A DNA stretch of 64,000 nt. It comes from Blautia sp. OF03-15BH. Its GTDB lineage: Bacteria; Bacillota; Clostridia; Lachnospirales; Lachnospiraceae. Location: positions 1 through 64,000 of the forward strand of contig NZ_QSCM01000003.1 in assembly GCF_003463065.1 (NCBI RefSeq), read 5' to 3'. The notes beneath the pieces were generated by a model. The model ran no database searches and had not been told where the DNA came from. It was given only the letters and a program-made list of their open reading frames with translations. This document shows positions 33,244 to 42,139 of this stretch, in pieces. The stretch's first letter is position 1; each line of letters begins with the position of its first letter. The position numbers and the translations under genes were made by a program.

Positions 33244-35007
33244 TTATGCATTCAGCACCTGTTTTTTGAGATAAACCCCTGTCACGCGGGAGAAATTCCG
33301 GATGTCTTTGATGTAGGCAAAATCTTTTCCGAAAATCTTCTGCTCTGCCAGAAGATCTTTCTCCGTCCCTGCAAAGACACCAAGGACTGCGATCCCCTGG
33401 TTACGAAGCTTCCGGATCTCTGTCGCCGTATCTTTGATGGCATAATCTCCGAAATACGGCGTCGGATTTTTGCTGCCCGGACGGTTGACAATGATATCGT
33501 TGGGGCGGCCGTCACTTAAAACGATGAGGATCTTCTGATCCTCCGGCCGGTTCAACAGGGCATTCCCAGCCGTGCGGACAGCCAGTCCGTCCCTGTTGTT
33601 TGCTGACGCATAAAATTCAAAAATCCGGCTGTTTGCCTCCCGTCCCTCATCAAAATCCCGGAAACGGCGCATCACCGTATAATCCCAGAAGCTGCAGAAA
33701 CCGAATACACTGTGAGGGATCCCCGCCTGACTCAGCGCTTCACTCAGGATATACCCCTGAAGTGCCACCCGGCTGGTACGGTCCCGCTGGGAACCACTGG
33801 CATCGATAAGGACTTCCACAACAAAATCCGAATTTTCCTTTTTGATCTCCAGATCAAAGAGTTTCCCTCCTGAAGTTCTTCCAACCTTCCAGAGACGGTT
33901 CGGCACAATCCTGCCATATTCCGAAGCATAGATCTCCTCTTCATTCCGCGTCATCAGGGCATGATTCAGGATCTCTGTCAGAACTTCAATATTCTGGCGT
34001 GTCACTCTCCGGTTCTGATGCAGAAAGCGGCGGTTCATCTCTGCCGTCCGCTTCGCAAGCTCGTACTGGGCATTGACCTTTACCGGTTCCGCAAGGATCC
34101 CGTCCGTAAAATACAGACTGCAGTCCGCATGCGCCCCCCGGCAAAGCTTCTGATCGATCCGCTGCTGCTCAAGCTCATTAAGATAAGAACGGCCATAGTT
34201 CAATTCCATATAGGAATACATTTTTTCCACAGCCTCTTCATCCAGGAGCACCACTCCGCCCCTGGTTTTTTCTTTTTCCTGTTCCTCCTCTTCCGAAAGA
34301 CTGGTAAGCTGATTCTGCATCTGCCTTAAGTATTCCTCCAGCCGGGCCTCTTCTGCCTCTTCCTTCAGATAATCCTGCCAGTCGTATTTCTTCAGATCTG
34401 CCATGGAAACTGCCAGCACCTCCGCCAGAGTCCCATGCTCCTGTTCAAACTTCCGATCCACGGCCGAGTTATAAATACCGTCCACACAGCGAATGATCTC
34501 CAGCGTATCTTTCGTATCCTTTAAAGCCTCAACCCGATCCAGCTCCCGGCGGATCTTTTGTTCCCCTGCCGGATCTCCGGTCAGAGCCCTGCGAAGATAG
34601 GCAAGCTTCAGCCTGCCGGCAAAAGATGCATTCAATCTGCCAAAATCCCGTTCCAGGATCTCCTCAAAGGCTCTTTTCCGGATATCGGGCACCCCGGGTC
34701 GTTCCGCTGCCACTTTTGAAAAAGAAGCCTCATCCAGGCAAAGCTGAGCGATCCCCATAAGCTGACCTTCGTCCGCACCAAGATAGATCTTTTTCACCAG
34801 GTAAAGACCAAATGCCTCCGTATCAAAGAAACGGGCAAAGGCTCCCTGTTTGATGGCATCATAAAGGGAGATTTCTTTCGCTTTCTGAAAAGAATCAATA
34901 TCCAGTTCGCAGGAAAGATCATAATCACCGCTGACCGTCCAGAGAAGATTACGGATCCGTGTCTCTGCTGCCAGACGGTCTTCTCCATAAAGTTCTTCCT
35001 TATCCAT
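33244..35007 (-). CDS. VWA-domain protein paired with a MoxR ATPase
   Basis: The 587-residue protein has an N-terminal helical region rich in charged residues, including an Glu-rich stretch (SLSEEEEQEKEKTRGG), and a C-terminal von Willebrand A domain (about 395-585) with an intact metal site DASGS (402-406) and later LSDGRPND. VWA proteins of this type work as adaptors for MoxR AAA ATPases in complex assembly or metal insertion. It begins one base after the ATPase stop (TGATATG). I start at MDKEELYG; a 17-residue extension overlaps the ATPase gene. Client unknown. Confidence 0.85.
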   Translation of the reverse strand: MDKEELYGEDRLAAETRIRNLLWTVSGDYDLSCELDIDSFQKAKEISLYDAIKQGAFARFFDTEAFGLYLVKKIYLGADEGQLMGIAQLCLDEASFSKVAAERPGVPDIRKRAFEEILERDFGRLNASFAGRLKLAYLRRALTGDPAGEQKIRRELDRVEALKDTKDTLEIIRCVDGIYNSAVDRKFEQEHGTLAEVLAVSMADLKKYDWQDYLKEEAEEARLEEYLRQMQNQLTSLSEEEEQEKEKTRGGVVLLDEEAVEKMYSYMELNYGRSYLNELEQQRIDQKLCRGAHADCSLYFTDGILAEPVKVNAQYELAKRTAEMNRRFLHQNRRVTRQNIEVLTEILNHALMTRNEEEIYASEYGRIVPNRLWKVGRTSGGKLFDLEIKKENSDFVVEVLIDASGSQRDRTSRVALQGYILSEALSQAGIPHSVFGFCSFWDYTVMRRFRDFDEGREANSRIFEFYASANNRDGLAVRTAGNALLNRPEDQKILIVLSDGRPNDIIVNRPGSKNPTPYFGDYAIKDTATEIRKLRNQGIAVLGVFAGTEKDLLAEQKIFGKDFAYIKDIRNFSRVTGVYLKKQVLNA

Positions 35008-35008
35008 A

Positions 35009-35926
35009 TCAAAATACCTCAGATGCACTCCAGCTTTCCGGGATACGGGTCCGGACAATATCCTCTACCATCTCCCGCTCAAAAAGGTCAAAGTTTTTAT
35101 TTGTGATTCCCATAGCAACTGCCAGTGAAGGTTTTAAACCGCCGCTGATCAGCTTCAAAGCCGCCAGCATGCCGCGAAGGTCAATGGCTTTCGTCGAAAT
35201 CTCACTGTTATCCGCTTTTTTCTGGAGATCCAGAAAAAGACCGGAAAACTGTTTTTCTGCTTCTTGTTTAAGCCGCGGAAAGGCGGAATGAAAGATCTGT
35301 GAGAGCGTGTCTTCTGTAAGAGCCGGCATATAAATGACGAGAAATCTGGAAACCAGTGCCTCATTCAGTTCCTTTGTGCCGGCATAGCCATAGTTCATCG
35401 TACCAATAAAACGGGTTGCCGGGTGAAGATCGATCTTCTCATAACCCGGCACATCGATGATCCGCCGGTAGTCCAGTGTCGCATGAAGAACAGCCACAGC
35501 ATCATTTTTTGCCATATTGATCTCATCAAGGATCCCAAAGCCGCCATATGCCGCGCATTGGTAGACGGGTCCTTTCCTGAGCGTCACTTCGTTATCCCGG
35601 AAGGTATCGGTACCAATGAGCGTACTGCTGTCTGTATTTACATGGAACGATACATTATAAACCGGACGGCCAAAGATCCAGGCCAGATTTTCCGCCAGGA
35701 TATTTTTTCCGGTGGCTTTCGGACCGCAGAGCAGGATGTTTTCTCCTGCAAGGATTCCTGCCACCGCCATCTGGAGAATATCGGAGCCAAAGAAATGCAT
35801 TTGCGGAGCTCCCACCCGCCGCTGTACCCGTTCCTCCACCGGGTAGGCAGCCCGAAATCCTTCCACATCCCGGATCAGGCTTTCCGGAAGGTTCTGTTCT
35901 CTTAAATACGCTAGGATCTGTTCCAT
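35009..35926 (-). CDS. MoxR-type AAA+ ATPase
   Basis: The 305-residue ATPase has a Walker A region GPKATGKN (68-75), Walker B GILDEINMA, sensor-1 GTMNYGYAGTKELNEALVSRF and an arginine-rich end. Asn replaces the usual Ser/Thr after the Walker Lys, an uncommon variant. It is the first gene of a five-gene leftward operon with VWA protein, two kinase-like proteins and a LuxR regulator. It should use ATP to remodel a client chosen by the VWA partner. The family is clear, the role is not. Confidence 0.88.
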   Translation of the reverse strand: MEQILAYLREQNLPESLIRDVEGFRAAYPVEERVQRRVGAPQMHFFGSDILQMAVAGILAGENILLCGPKATGKNILAENLAWIFGRPVYNVSFHVNTDSSTLIGTDTFRDNEVTLRKGPVYQCAAYGGFGILDEINMAKNDAVAVLHATLDYRRIIDVPGYEKIDLHPATRFIGTMNYGYAGTKELNEALVSRFLVIYMPALTEDTLSQIFHSAFPRLKQEAEKQFSGLFLDLQKKADNSEISTKAIDLRGMLAALKLISGGLKPSLAVAMGITNKNFDLFEREMVEDIVRTRIPESWSASEVF

Positions 35927-35995
35927 TGTCTTCCCCTTTCACAACTGCTTTTCGCAACAGACCTCTTTTTTCATCTGCATGATCTGTCTTTTTCT

Positions 35996-36024
35996 ATTAT
36001 GTCATATTTTCCTTTGCATAACAA
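35996..36024 (-). promoter_or_regulatory. Promoter of the MoxR-VWA-kinase operon
   Basis: Leftward TTGTTA (36019-36024), 17 bp, CATAAT (35996-36001). Start near 35989, about 63 nt before the ATPase ATG. Confidence 0.6.
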
Positions 36025-36069
36025 GCCTTTTACCGTCCGGATCGCTTTCTGAAAAGATATGCTTTCCAT

Positions 36070-36098
36070 TTGCAATCTCCGGCATTTTCCATTATACT
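36070..36098 (+). promoter_or_regulatory. Promoter of the PHP-HAD gene pair
   Basis: TTGCAA (36070-36075), 17 bp, TATACT (36093-36098), 35 bp before the PHP gene, which also has AAGGAGG. Confidence 0.7.
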
Positions 36099-36132
36099 GA
36101 GAAGCAAAGGCATTTTTTAAGGAGGTTTTTTT

Positions 36133-36981
36133 ATGAAACTGGTTGATCTTCATGTCCATTCCACCTGTTCTGACGGAACACTGACTCCTTCGGAACTGGT
36201 TTCACTTGCCAAAAAGACCGGCCTTTCTGCATTTGCCCTGACCGATCACGATACGGTGAAAGGACTTCCGGAAGCAATGGAAGCCGGAAAAAAAGAAGGC
36301 ATCGAGGTCCTTCCCGGCATTGAATTTTCCACGGAATACAAGGGAAAAGATATTCATATCGTAGGACTTGAGTTTGATCCCGACAATCCTGTTTTTCTTA
36401 CGGAGATCCGGCATTTTCAGGATTCCCGACTGTTACGCAACCGGAAAATGATCGAAAAGCTCCACGACGAGGGCGGAATCGATATTTCCTGGGAACAGAT
36501 GCAGGAAGCCTTCGGCGAGGCAGTATGGACCAGAGCCCATTTTGCCCGCTATCTTCTGGATCATCATTACATCAAGACCATGCAGGAAGCTTTCACACGC
36601 TATGTAGGAGATACCTGTCCTTACTTTGTCCCGCGGGAAAAGGTCACTCCGGGACAGGCCGTCCGTCTGATCCGGAAAACCGGAGGAATCCCCGTTCTCG
36701 CCCACCCGCTTCAATACCATCTCTCTGATGAAGAGCTGCGGCATCTGGTCCGCACCCTGAAAAAGGACGGACTTATTGGTGTCGAAGCCCTTTACTCCAC
36801 CCATACGCAGATGGATGAAAGCTATGTGCGGCGTCTGGCCCGGACCGAAGGCATCCTGATCTCCGGCGGTTCTGATTTCCACGGTTCCAACAAGCCAGCG
36901 ATCTCTCTTGGCACAGGAAGAGGAAACCTGAAGATTTCTTATGATATTCTGACAAATTTACGGGAGGCTAGAAAGAAATGA
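36133..36981 (+). CDS. PHP-domain phosphoesterase (RNase AM/YciV-like)
   Basis: The 282-residue protein has the four PHP metal motifs: DLHVHSTCSDG at the start, ALTDHDT, a GIEFSTEYKGKDIHIVG block with conserved Glu/His, and near the end SGGSDFHGSNKP. E. coli YciV (RNase AM) removes nucleotides from 5' ends of short RNAs and hydrolyses 3',5'-bisphosphonucleosides; members of this length usually share that chemistry, which is inferred here. The stop overlaps the next start by four bases, coupling it to a HAD phosphatase. Confidence 0.88.
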   Translation: MKLVDLHVHSTCSDGTLTPSELVSLAKKTGLSAFALTDHDTVKGLPEAMEAGKKEGIEVLPGIEFSTEYKGKDIHIVGLEFDPDNPVFLTEIRHFQDSRLLRNRKMIEKLHDEGGIDISWEQMQEAFGEAVWTRAHFARYLLDHHYIKTMQEAFTRYVGDTCPYFVPREKVTPGQAVRLIRKTGGIPVLAHPLQYHLSDEELRHLVRTLKKDGLIGVEALYSTHTQMDESYVRRLARTEGILISGGSDFHGSNKPAISLGTGRGNLKISYDILTNLREARKK

Positions 36982-37787
36982 TCCTTTTCACTGATCTGGA
37001 CGGAACGCTCCTGACGGATTCCAAAGAACTGACAAAAGAAAACCAGGACGCGATCCGGGAAGCGATCGAAGCCGGACACAAGGTCGTCATCAGCACCGGC
37101 CGGCCGCTTGCCGGGGCCACCGCGCAGGCCCATGCCCTCCATCTTGACGGAAAGGGCTGTTACATCATCTGCTTCAACGGCGGAGAAATCTATGACTGTG
37201 CAGCCCGGAAAAGCCTTTACCGGAAATGCGTTCCCTTTGATGAGGTCCGTTATGTCTTTGACCTCGCGCATAAAAGAGGCCTGCATATCCAGACTTACGA
37301 CAGGAACCATGTGATCGGAGAAGAAAACCGCAAGGAGATCTTTGATTATTCCTCTGTTTACGGACTTCCGGCAAAGATCGTTCCCGACGTGATCTCCTGT
37401 CTCCCGGAGGAGCCCTGTAAAATGCTGGCGATCGATGAAGAAAACCACGAAAATCTGGTCCGTTTCCAGAAGGAACTGCTCCCCTGGGCAGAAGGGAAGC
37501 TGGATCTTTTCTTCTCCCATCCGATGCTCCTGGAACTGGTACCGACCGGTGTCTCAAAAGGAGCTGCCATCGGAATCCTCTGTGACTATCTTGGGATCCC
37601 CATTTCCGAAGCTGTAGCTGTCGGGGATGCCGAGAATGATATCCCCATGATCCGGGCCGCCGGTATCGGCGCCGTGATGTGTAACGGAGAAGCCCACACC
37701 TTGTCTTTTGCGGATTATGTGACCACAAACGATAACAACCACAGCGGGGTGGCGGAAGTCATCCATCGCTTTCTTCTTCGTAAATAG
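36978..37787 (+). CDS. Cof-type HAD phosphatase
   Basis: The 269-residue enzyme shows the HAD nucleophile motif LFTDLDGTLLTD, motif II VVISTGRPL, a C2-type cap domain, the Lys in GVSKGAAIGIL and motif IV AVGDAENDIPMI. Cof/YidA-like enzymes dephosphorylate sugar phosphates, flavin mononucleotide or phosphorylated vitamins with overlapping ranges, so no single substrate can be named. It is translationally coupled to the PHP phosphoesterase. Confidence 0.9.
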   Translation: MILFTDLDGTLLTDSKELTKENQDAIREAIEAGHKVVISTGRPLAGATAQAHALHLDGKGCYIICFNGGEIYDCAARKSLYRKCVPFDEVRYVFDLAHKRGLHIQTYDRNHVIGEENRKEIFDYSSVYGLPAKIVPDVISCLPEEPCKMLAIDEENHENLVRFQKELLPWAEGKLDLFFSHPMLLELVPTGVSKGAAIGILCDYLGIPISEAVAVGDAENDIPMIRAAGIGAVMCNGEAHTLSFADYVTTNDNNHSGVAEVIHRFLLRK

Positions 37788-37798
37788 CAAAAAAACAA

Positions 37799-37830
37799 CT
37801 CCGAAGCATTTGCTTCGGAGTCGTTTTTTA
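37799..37830. terminator. Bidirectional terminator between HAD gene and secreted protein gene
   Basis: ACTCCGAAGCA/TGCTTCGGAGT, an 11-bp stem with A-run before and TTTTTT after. It ends both converging genes. Confidence 0.9.
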
Positions 37831-37845
37831 TGAAAGGGGAATTTG

Positions 37846-39669
37846 TTATCTGATGGTGATCCTTCGTTCTACAATAGGACCATAGCCTGCTTTGTATCCC
37901 TTCTGGTTGTATGAGCGGATCCTGATCTTCATACTGTCACCGACCCAGTTTCCTTCCACGCCTGTTCTGAGAACAAAGCGGGTTCCTCTTCCCGGAAGCT
38001 CCTGGCCCCAGCCCAGGGACAGACCAAGGGTTCCCGGCAGCGTTCTGTTCAGATTGATCGTGATCGTATAGCCGGTAGAATAATACGTATGCCAAGCCCA
38101 TTTACCAAAGGATTCCCGTTCCCATTTACGCTTTTTATTCAGTTTTACATTGCTGACCTGAATGGAACGGATATCCGGTCTTTCTCCCCGTCCGGTGCGG
38201 AAGTTCAGATATTTCGGACTTCCTTCCAGCCATTTTCCTTTGCTGTTTTTCGACAGTGCGACCAGTTTAAACTTATAAGCGGTGTTCGCTTTCAAACCTT
38301 TTAACTTAAAACGGTCCGGTTTTTTAATGGTGGTTTTCAGTTTCCACTTATTTCCGACCTTCTGATAGAAGCGAACCGGTGCTTTGCTGGAATATCCGCC
38401 ATTGAACAACACATAATTGTGATAAATCTGATAGTTTGAAACATCAGGCGGTGCCGCTTTAAAGGTGAAATCTAACGGTTTGGATGCTTTTCCGTTTGAT
38501 GAGGTAGCATAGACCTTTGCATAACCGGGATAATAACCGCCCGTTTTATAATTTACAGCTCTTGAAGTTGCTGTCACAGTAACCGTCTTGCTGTTCAGGC
38601 CAGTGGCATATTGGTCTAAACTGTCATTATAGTGGAAGTGTGAAGCTGAAGGACCTTTGATCACAAATTCTTTCAGCTTGTCATCTGCATTTGCCGGGAT
38701 CGTCGTTGCTGTCAGATGTAATTTCGCCGGTTTTCTGCCGATCGCGTCCGTAAAAGTTCTCGTCTTCTCCCTGCAGGTCAGCTTCACGCCGGTTGCAAAG
38801 ATATAGTCTCTTCCACTAAGCTCCAGATCATAAACAGCAGTAGAACCGCCGTAGAAGTTTGTTGCCCACAGAGCGATGACATAGTCACCCGGCTCCAGCA
38901 GGATCTGCTCTCTCTTGATTGCATCATAGATATACATCCGAATCAGAGCATCCTTCTCTGCCGCACTGGAATACAGGTACAGAGTCTGGTTACATGCACA
39001 GGATCCTTCTCCTCTGGAAAGCTGTATGTTCACAAAACGTCTTTTCTCTACATGGAAACGGAAATATCTTTTGGCGCCCGGATTGTCGGAAGTATTGTTT
39101 AACAGGCTTCCCGTGTATTTTCCGGTATTCTCGATGAGCTGCGCCTGCGCAAAGCTCTTTCCTCCCAGATCCTTTACCTCAGAGATCGTCGCTTTCACCA
39201 CAAAGTACGTTCCGCCCTGATAATCACTGCGGAATTTCAGATCCAGTCTCGTACTTGCGAGCGGATTTAAATATCCACCGCCGGAAAGCGTTTTATTTCC
39301 CTGGTTATGATTCCACTGCAGGTCCGTCAGCTTGTTGTCCGGACTGCTTACGGATGTCCGTGCAAGCGTTTCCGTAATCTCCAGACGCATCGGTTTGCCC
39401 GTCTTGTTTACGATCGCCAGAGAACCTTCGCGTCCTTTGAGCTCTGCATTTCTAAAGGATACCGTATATTCTCCGGATTTACTGATCTCCAGTGTCTGAT
39501 TCGCCAAGGCATCCAGCTCTTCTTCTTTCTTTATTTCGTCTTCTATGTCTCCCCATCCGTTGAATTCATCATCCTGTCTGGATGCCTGAACCTTACCAAA
39601 GCCTGGTATTGCAAAAAACAGCAAGGCGATCATCAGGAACAGTCCAACTATTTTTGTCTTTCTCTTCAT
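37846..39669 (-). CDS. Large secreted beta-rich protein, fibronectin III-like region
   Basis: The 607-residue protein starts MKRKTKIVGLFLMIALLFF, a signal peptide with probable cleavage after VQA (about residue 29). Residues ~50-290 include a segment ending in a pre-peptidase-like beta domain (LEPGDYVIALWATN, YDLELSGRDY). A FnIII-like module follows near 445-500 (LKGLKANTAYKFKLVALSKNSKG). The C terminus is Tyr/Gly/Arg rich with no sortase or choline-binding signal visible. Six or fewer cysteines. It may be a free or surface-held adhesin; I do not recognise a specific family. Confidence 0.7.
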   Translation of the reverse strand: MKRKTKIVGLFLMIALLFFAIPGFGKVQASRQDDEFNGWGDIEDEIKKEEELDALANQTLEISKSGEYTVSFRNAELKGREGSLAIVNKTGKPMRLEITETLARTSVSSPDNKLTDLQWNHNQGNKTLSGGGYLNPLASTRLDLKFRSDYQGGTYFVVKATISEVKDLGGKSFAQAQLIENTGKYTGSLLNNTSDNPGAKRYFRFHVEKRRFVNIQLSRGEGSCACNQTLYLYSSAAEKDALIRMYIYDAIKREQILLEPGDYVIALWATNFYGGSTAVYDLELSGRDYIFATGVKLTCREKTRTFTDAIGRKPAKLHLTATTIPANADDKLKEFVIKGPSASHFHYNDSLDQYATGLNSKTVTVTATSRAVNYKTGGYYPGYAKVYATSSNGKASKPLDFTFKAAPPDVSNYQIYHNYVLFNGGYSSKAPVRFYQKVGNKWKLKTTIKKPDRFKLKGLKANTAYKFKLVALSKNSKGKWLEGSPKYLNFRTGRGERPDIRSIQVSNVKLNKKRKWERESFGKWAWHTYYSTGYTITINLNRTLPGTLGLSLGWGQELPGRGTRFVLRTGVEGNWVGDSMKIRIRSYNQKGYKAGYGPIVERRITIR

Positions 39670-39919
39670 AAACCTCTCCTCCTTCTTTTTCCTGTCTTGT
39701 CAGCTTTGACCTGTGGCAGACCTCCTTTGCACGTCCCCCTTTCCCTTGTCGCTTTTCCGTCTGCCGGATTCGCATACTTCTACTTTTTTTCTATTGTATC
39801 CCGTTCAAGGGACCGTGCCTATACTAATATTAGTACAACGATACCATGGAAAAAGGCCAAAGAGCCGTTCGTGCTTGCAGGATCTGTTTTTTAATCTTGG
39901 TCTTTAAAGCATAAAAATA
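39670..39919 (-). promoter_or_regulatory. Upstream region of the secreted protein gene with a 14-bp palindrome
   Basis: No gene is seen here. A perfect 14-bp palindrome TACTAATATTAGTA (39822-39835) and a partial one, TCCCGTTCAAGGGA (39799-39812), lie about 130-165 bp before the start codon. Leftward TACAAT (39794-39799 area) is a possible -10. The palindrome is shaped like a repressor operator, with no known match that I can name. Confidence 0.45.
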
Positions 39920-39959
39920 TGCCCCGTATCCGAAAACTCTGATTTTCAGATACGAGGCA
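39920..39959 (-). terminator. Terminator of the polyphosphate gene cluster
   Basis: A 17-bp arm pair (TGCCTCGTATCTGAAAA with TTTTCGGATACGGGGCA, a few G-U pairs) followed leftward by TATTTTTATG, 24 bp past the ppk stop. Confidence 0.8.
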
Positions 39960-39982
39960 CTGCTATTTTATCGTTCTTTCAC

Positions 39983-42124
39983 TCAATCCATCGGTTCTGC
40001 CGGCACAAACACTCTCTCGGAGTGCACCTCTGCGGGCATCTGTTCCTTTGCTCTTTCCATCGCCTCTTCACAGAAATATTCCTGCGCGCAGACGAGATTC
40101 TTTCCACGTTTGTCGATCTTCACATACGTTCCATCCGGCTGAAGGATCTGCGCTTTCACATTATCTGCCAGCTGGATATCAAGAATATGACGGATCTCTT
40201 TCATAATAGAAGCATCTTCCACCGGGAAGAGGATCTCTACCCGTTTATCCAGGTTTCTGGGCATCCAGTCCGCACTTCCCATATAGATCTCTTCCTGTCC
40301 GTTGTTCAGGAAATAGAAGATCCGGGCATGCTCCAGGAAATTTCCTACCAGGGAACGAACGCTGATATTTTCACTGATCCCTGGGATTCCCACCTTCAGA
40401 CAGCAGATACCGCGAATGATGAGTTCTGTTTTTACCCCTGCTGCGGAAGCCTCATAAAGAGCCGCGATGACTTCCTTATCACAAAGAGAATTCATCTTTG
40501 CAATGATATGCGCCGGTTTTCCCTGTTTTGCATTACTGGTTTCCCTGCGGATCAGGCTGATGAATTTATTCCGGAGCCAGAGAGGCGCCAGACTCAGCTT
40601 GTTCCATTTTCTCGGCTCGGAATAACCGGACAGCATGTTAAAGACTGCTGTGGCATCCTCTCCGATCGGCTCTGAGCAGGTCAGAAGACCACAGTCTGTA
40701 TAGAGTTTTGCCGTGGAATCGTTGTAGTTTCCGGTACCCAGATGTACATAACGGCGGATGCCATCCTCCTCCCGGCGGACCACCAGCGTGATCTTACTGT
40801 GTGTCTTTAATCCCACCAGACCATAGATAACATGACAGCCGGCCTTCTCCAGCATCTTCGCCCAGATGATGTTGTTTTCCTCATCGAAACGGGCCTTCAG
40901 TTCTACGAGAACGGAAACCTGCTTGCCATTCTCTGCCGCCTGCGCCAGAGCCGCTATGATCGGTGAATTGCCGCTGACGCGGTAAAGGGTCTGCTTGATC
41001 GCCAGGACATCCGGATCCTTAGCTGCCTGTTTCACGAAATTTACCACCGGATCAAAGGTCATATACGGATGATGAAGGAAAATATCTCCTTTTCGGATCT
41101 GTGTAAAGATATCGTCGTCATTCATCATAGCCGGCACGGGCTGCGGCTTATAGGAAGGATGCTTCAGATGGTCGAAGCCTTCCATTCCGTACATTTTCAT
41201 AAGAAATGTCAGGTCCAGCGGACCGCCTACACGGAAAATATCCTCCCCCTGGATATGGAATTCTTTTTTCAGGATCTTTAAGAGCCGGGGATCCATGCTG
41301 TCCTGTACGCCCAGACGGATGACTTCTCCCCATTTTCTCATCTTCAGCTGTTTCTGGATCTCGTTTAAAAGATCCGCTGCCTCATCCTCATCGATGGTCA
41401 GATCCGCATTCCGGATGATCCGGTAAGGATCCGCACAGATCACATCATAGTTCAGGAAAAGCTGACCGATGTTCCGCTCAATGATCTCTTCAAGAAGGAT
41501 CACCCGTTTTCCGCCATCCTTTCCATCCGGCAGATGTACCAAACGGGGCAGTACAGAAGGAACCTGTACGGTCGCAAAATCGACCTTTTTCTCCGGATCG
41601 TCTTTCTTGGCGATCAGAGCGCCGATATTCAGGGATTTATTCCGGATCAGTGGGAACGGACGGGAAGAATCCACAGCCATCGGTGTCAGCACCGGATAGA
41701 CATTCTCCTCAAAATACCGGTCTGCAAAATCTCCCTGCTCTTTCGTCAGGTCTTCATGGCTTACCACAACCTCCAGTCCGTTCTGTTTCAGTGCCGGAAG
41801 CAGGGAACGGCTGTAGGTGGAATATTGCTGGTTTACCAGTTCATGTGCCTGCTTCAGGATCAGTTCCAGCTGTTCAGAAGCCGTAAGCCCTGCCAGATCC
41901 TTTTTTGTATAGCCCGCATGGACCATATCTTTCAAAGAGGCGACACGGATCATGAAAAATTCATCCAGGTTGGATTCTGTAATGCTTAAAAATTTCAAGC
42001 GTTCAAAAAGGGGCAGGTTTTTGTCTCTGGCTTCGCTTAAGACTCTCTCATTGAATTTGATCCAGCTCAGTTCCCGGTTGGTATAATACGCAGGATCCAT
42101 ATACATGCTTAATTCTTTTTCCAT
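39983..42124 (-). CDS. ppk: Polyphosphate kinase 1
   Basis: The 713-residue enzyme polymerises the terminal phosphate of ATP into inorganic polyphosphate. It starts with the N-domain NRELSWIKFNERVL, has the FLHHPYMTFDPVVNFV segment, the autophosphorylated histidine region RYVHLGTGNYNDSTAKLY, and the second conserved region YMGSADWMPRNLDKRVE. Length is typical. It follows the Ppx/GppA-like gene by 15 bp, so synthesis and breakdown of polyphosphate are coded together. Confidence 0.97.
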   Translation of the reverse strand: MEKELSMYMDPAYYTNRELSWIKFNERVLSEARDKNLPLFERLKFLSITESNLDEFFMIRVASLKDMVHAGYTKKDLAGLTASEQLELILKQAHELVNQQYSTYSRSLLPALKQNGLEVVVSHEDLTKEQGDFADRYFEENVYPVLTPMAVDSSRPFPLIRNKSLNIGALIAKKDDPEKKVDFATVQVPSVLPRLVHLPDGKDGGKRVILLEEIIERNIGQLFLNYDVICADPYRIIRNADLTIDEDEAADLLNEIQKQLKMRKWGEVIRLGVQDSMDPRLLKILKKEFHIQGEDIFRVGGPLDLTFLMKMYGMEGFDHLKHPSYKPQPVPAMMNDDDIFTQIRKGDIFLHHPYMTFDPVVNFVKQAAKDPDVLAIKQTLYRVSGNSPIIAALAQAAENGKQVSVLVELKARFDEENNIIWAKMLEKAGCHVIYGLVGLKTHSKITLVVRREEDGIRRYVHLGTGNYNDSTAKLYTDCGLLTCSEPIGEDATAVFNMLSGYSEPRKWNKLSLAPLWLRNKFISLIRRETSNAKQGKPAHIIAKMNSLCDKEVIAALYEASAAGVKTELIIRGICCLKVGIPGISENISVRSLVGNFLEHARIFYFLNNGQEEIYMGSADWMPRNLDKRVEILFPVEDASIMKEIRHILDIQLADNVKAQILQPDGTYVKIDKRGKNLVCAQEYFCEEAMERAKEQMPAEVHSERVFVPAEPMD

Positions 42125-42139
42125 TTGTTTTGCCTCCTC

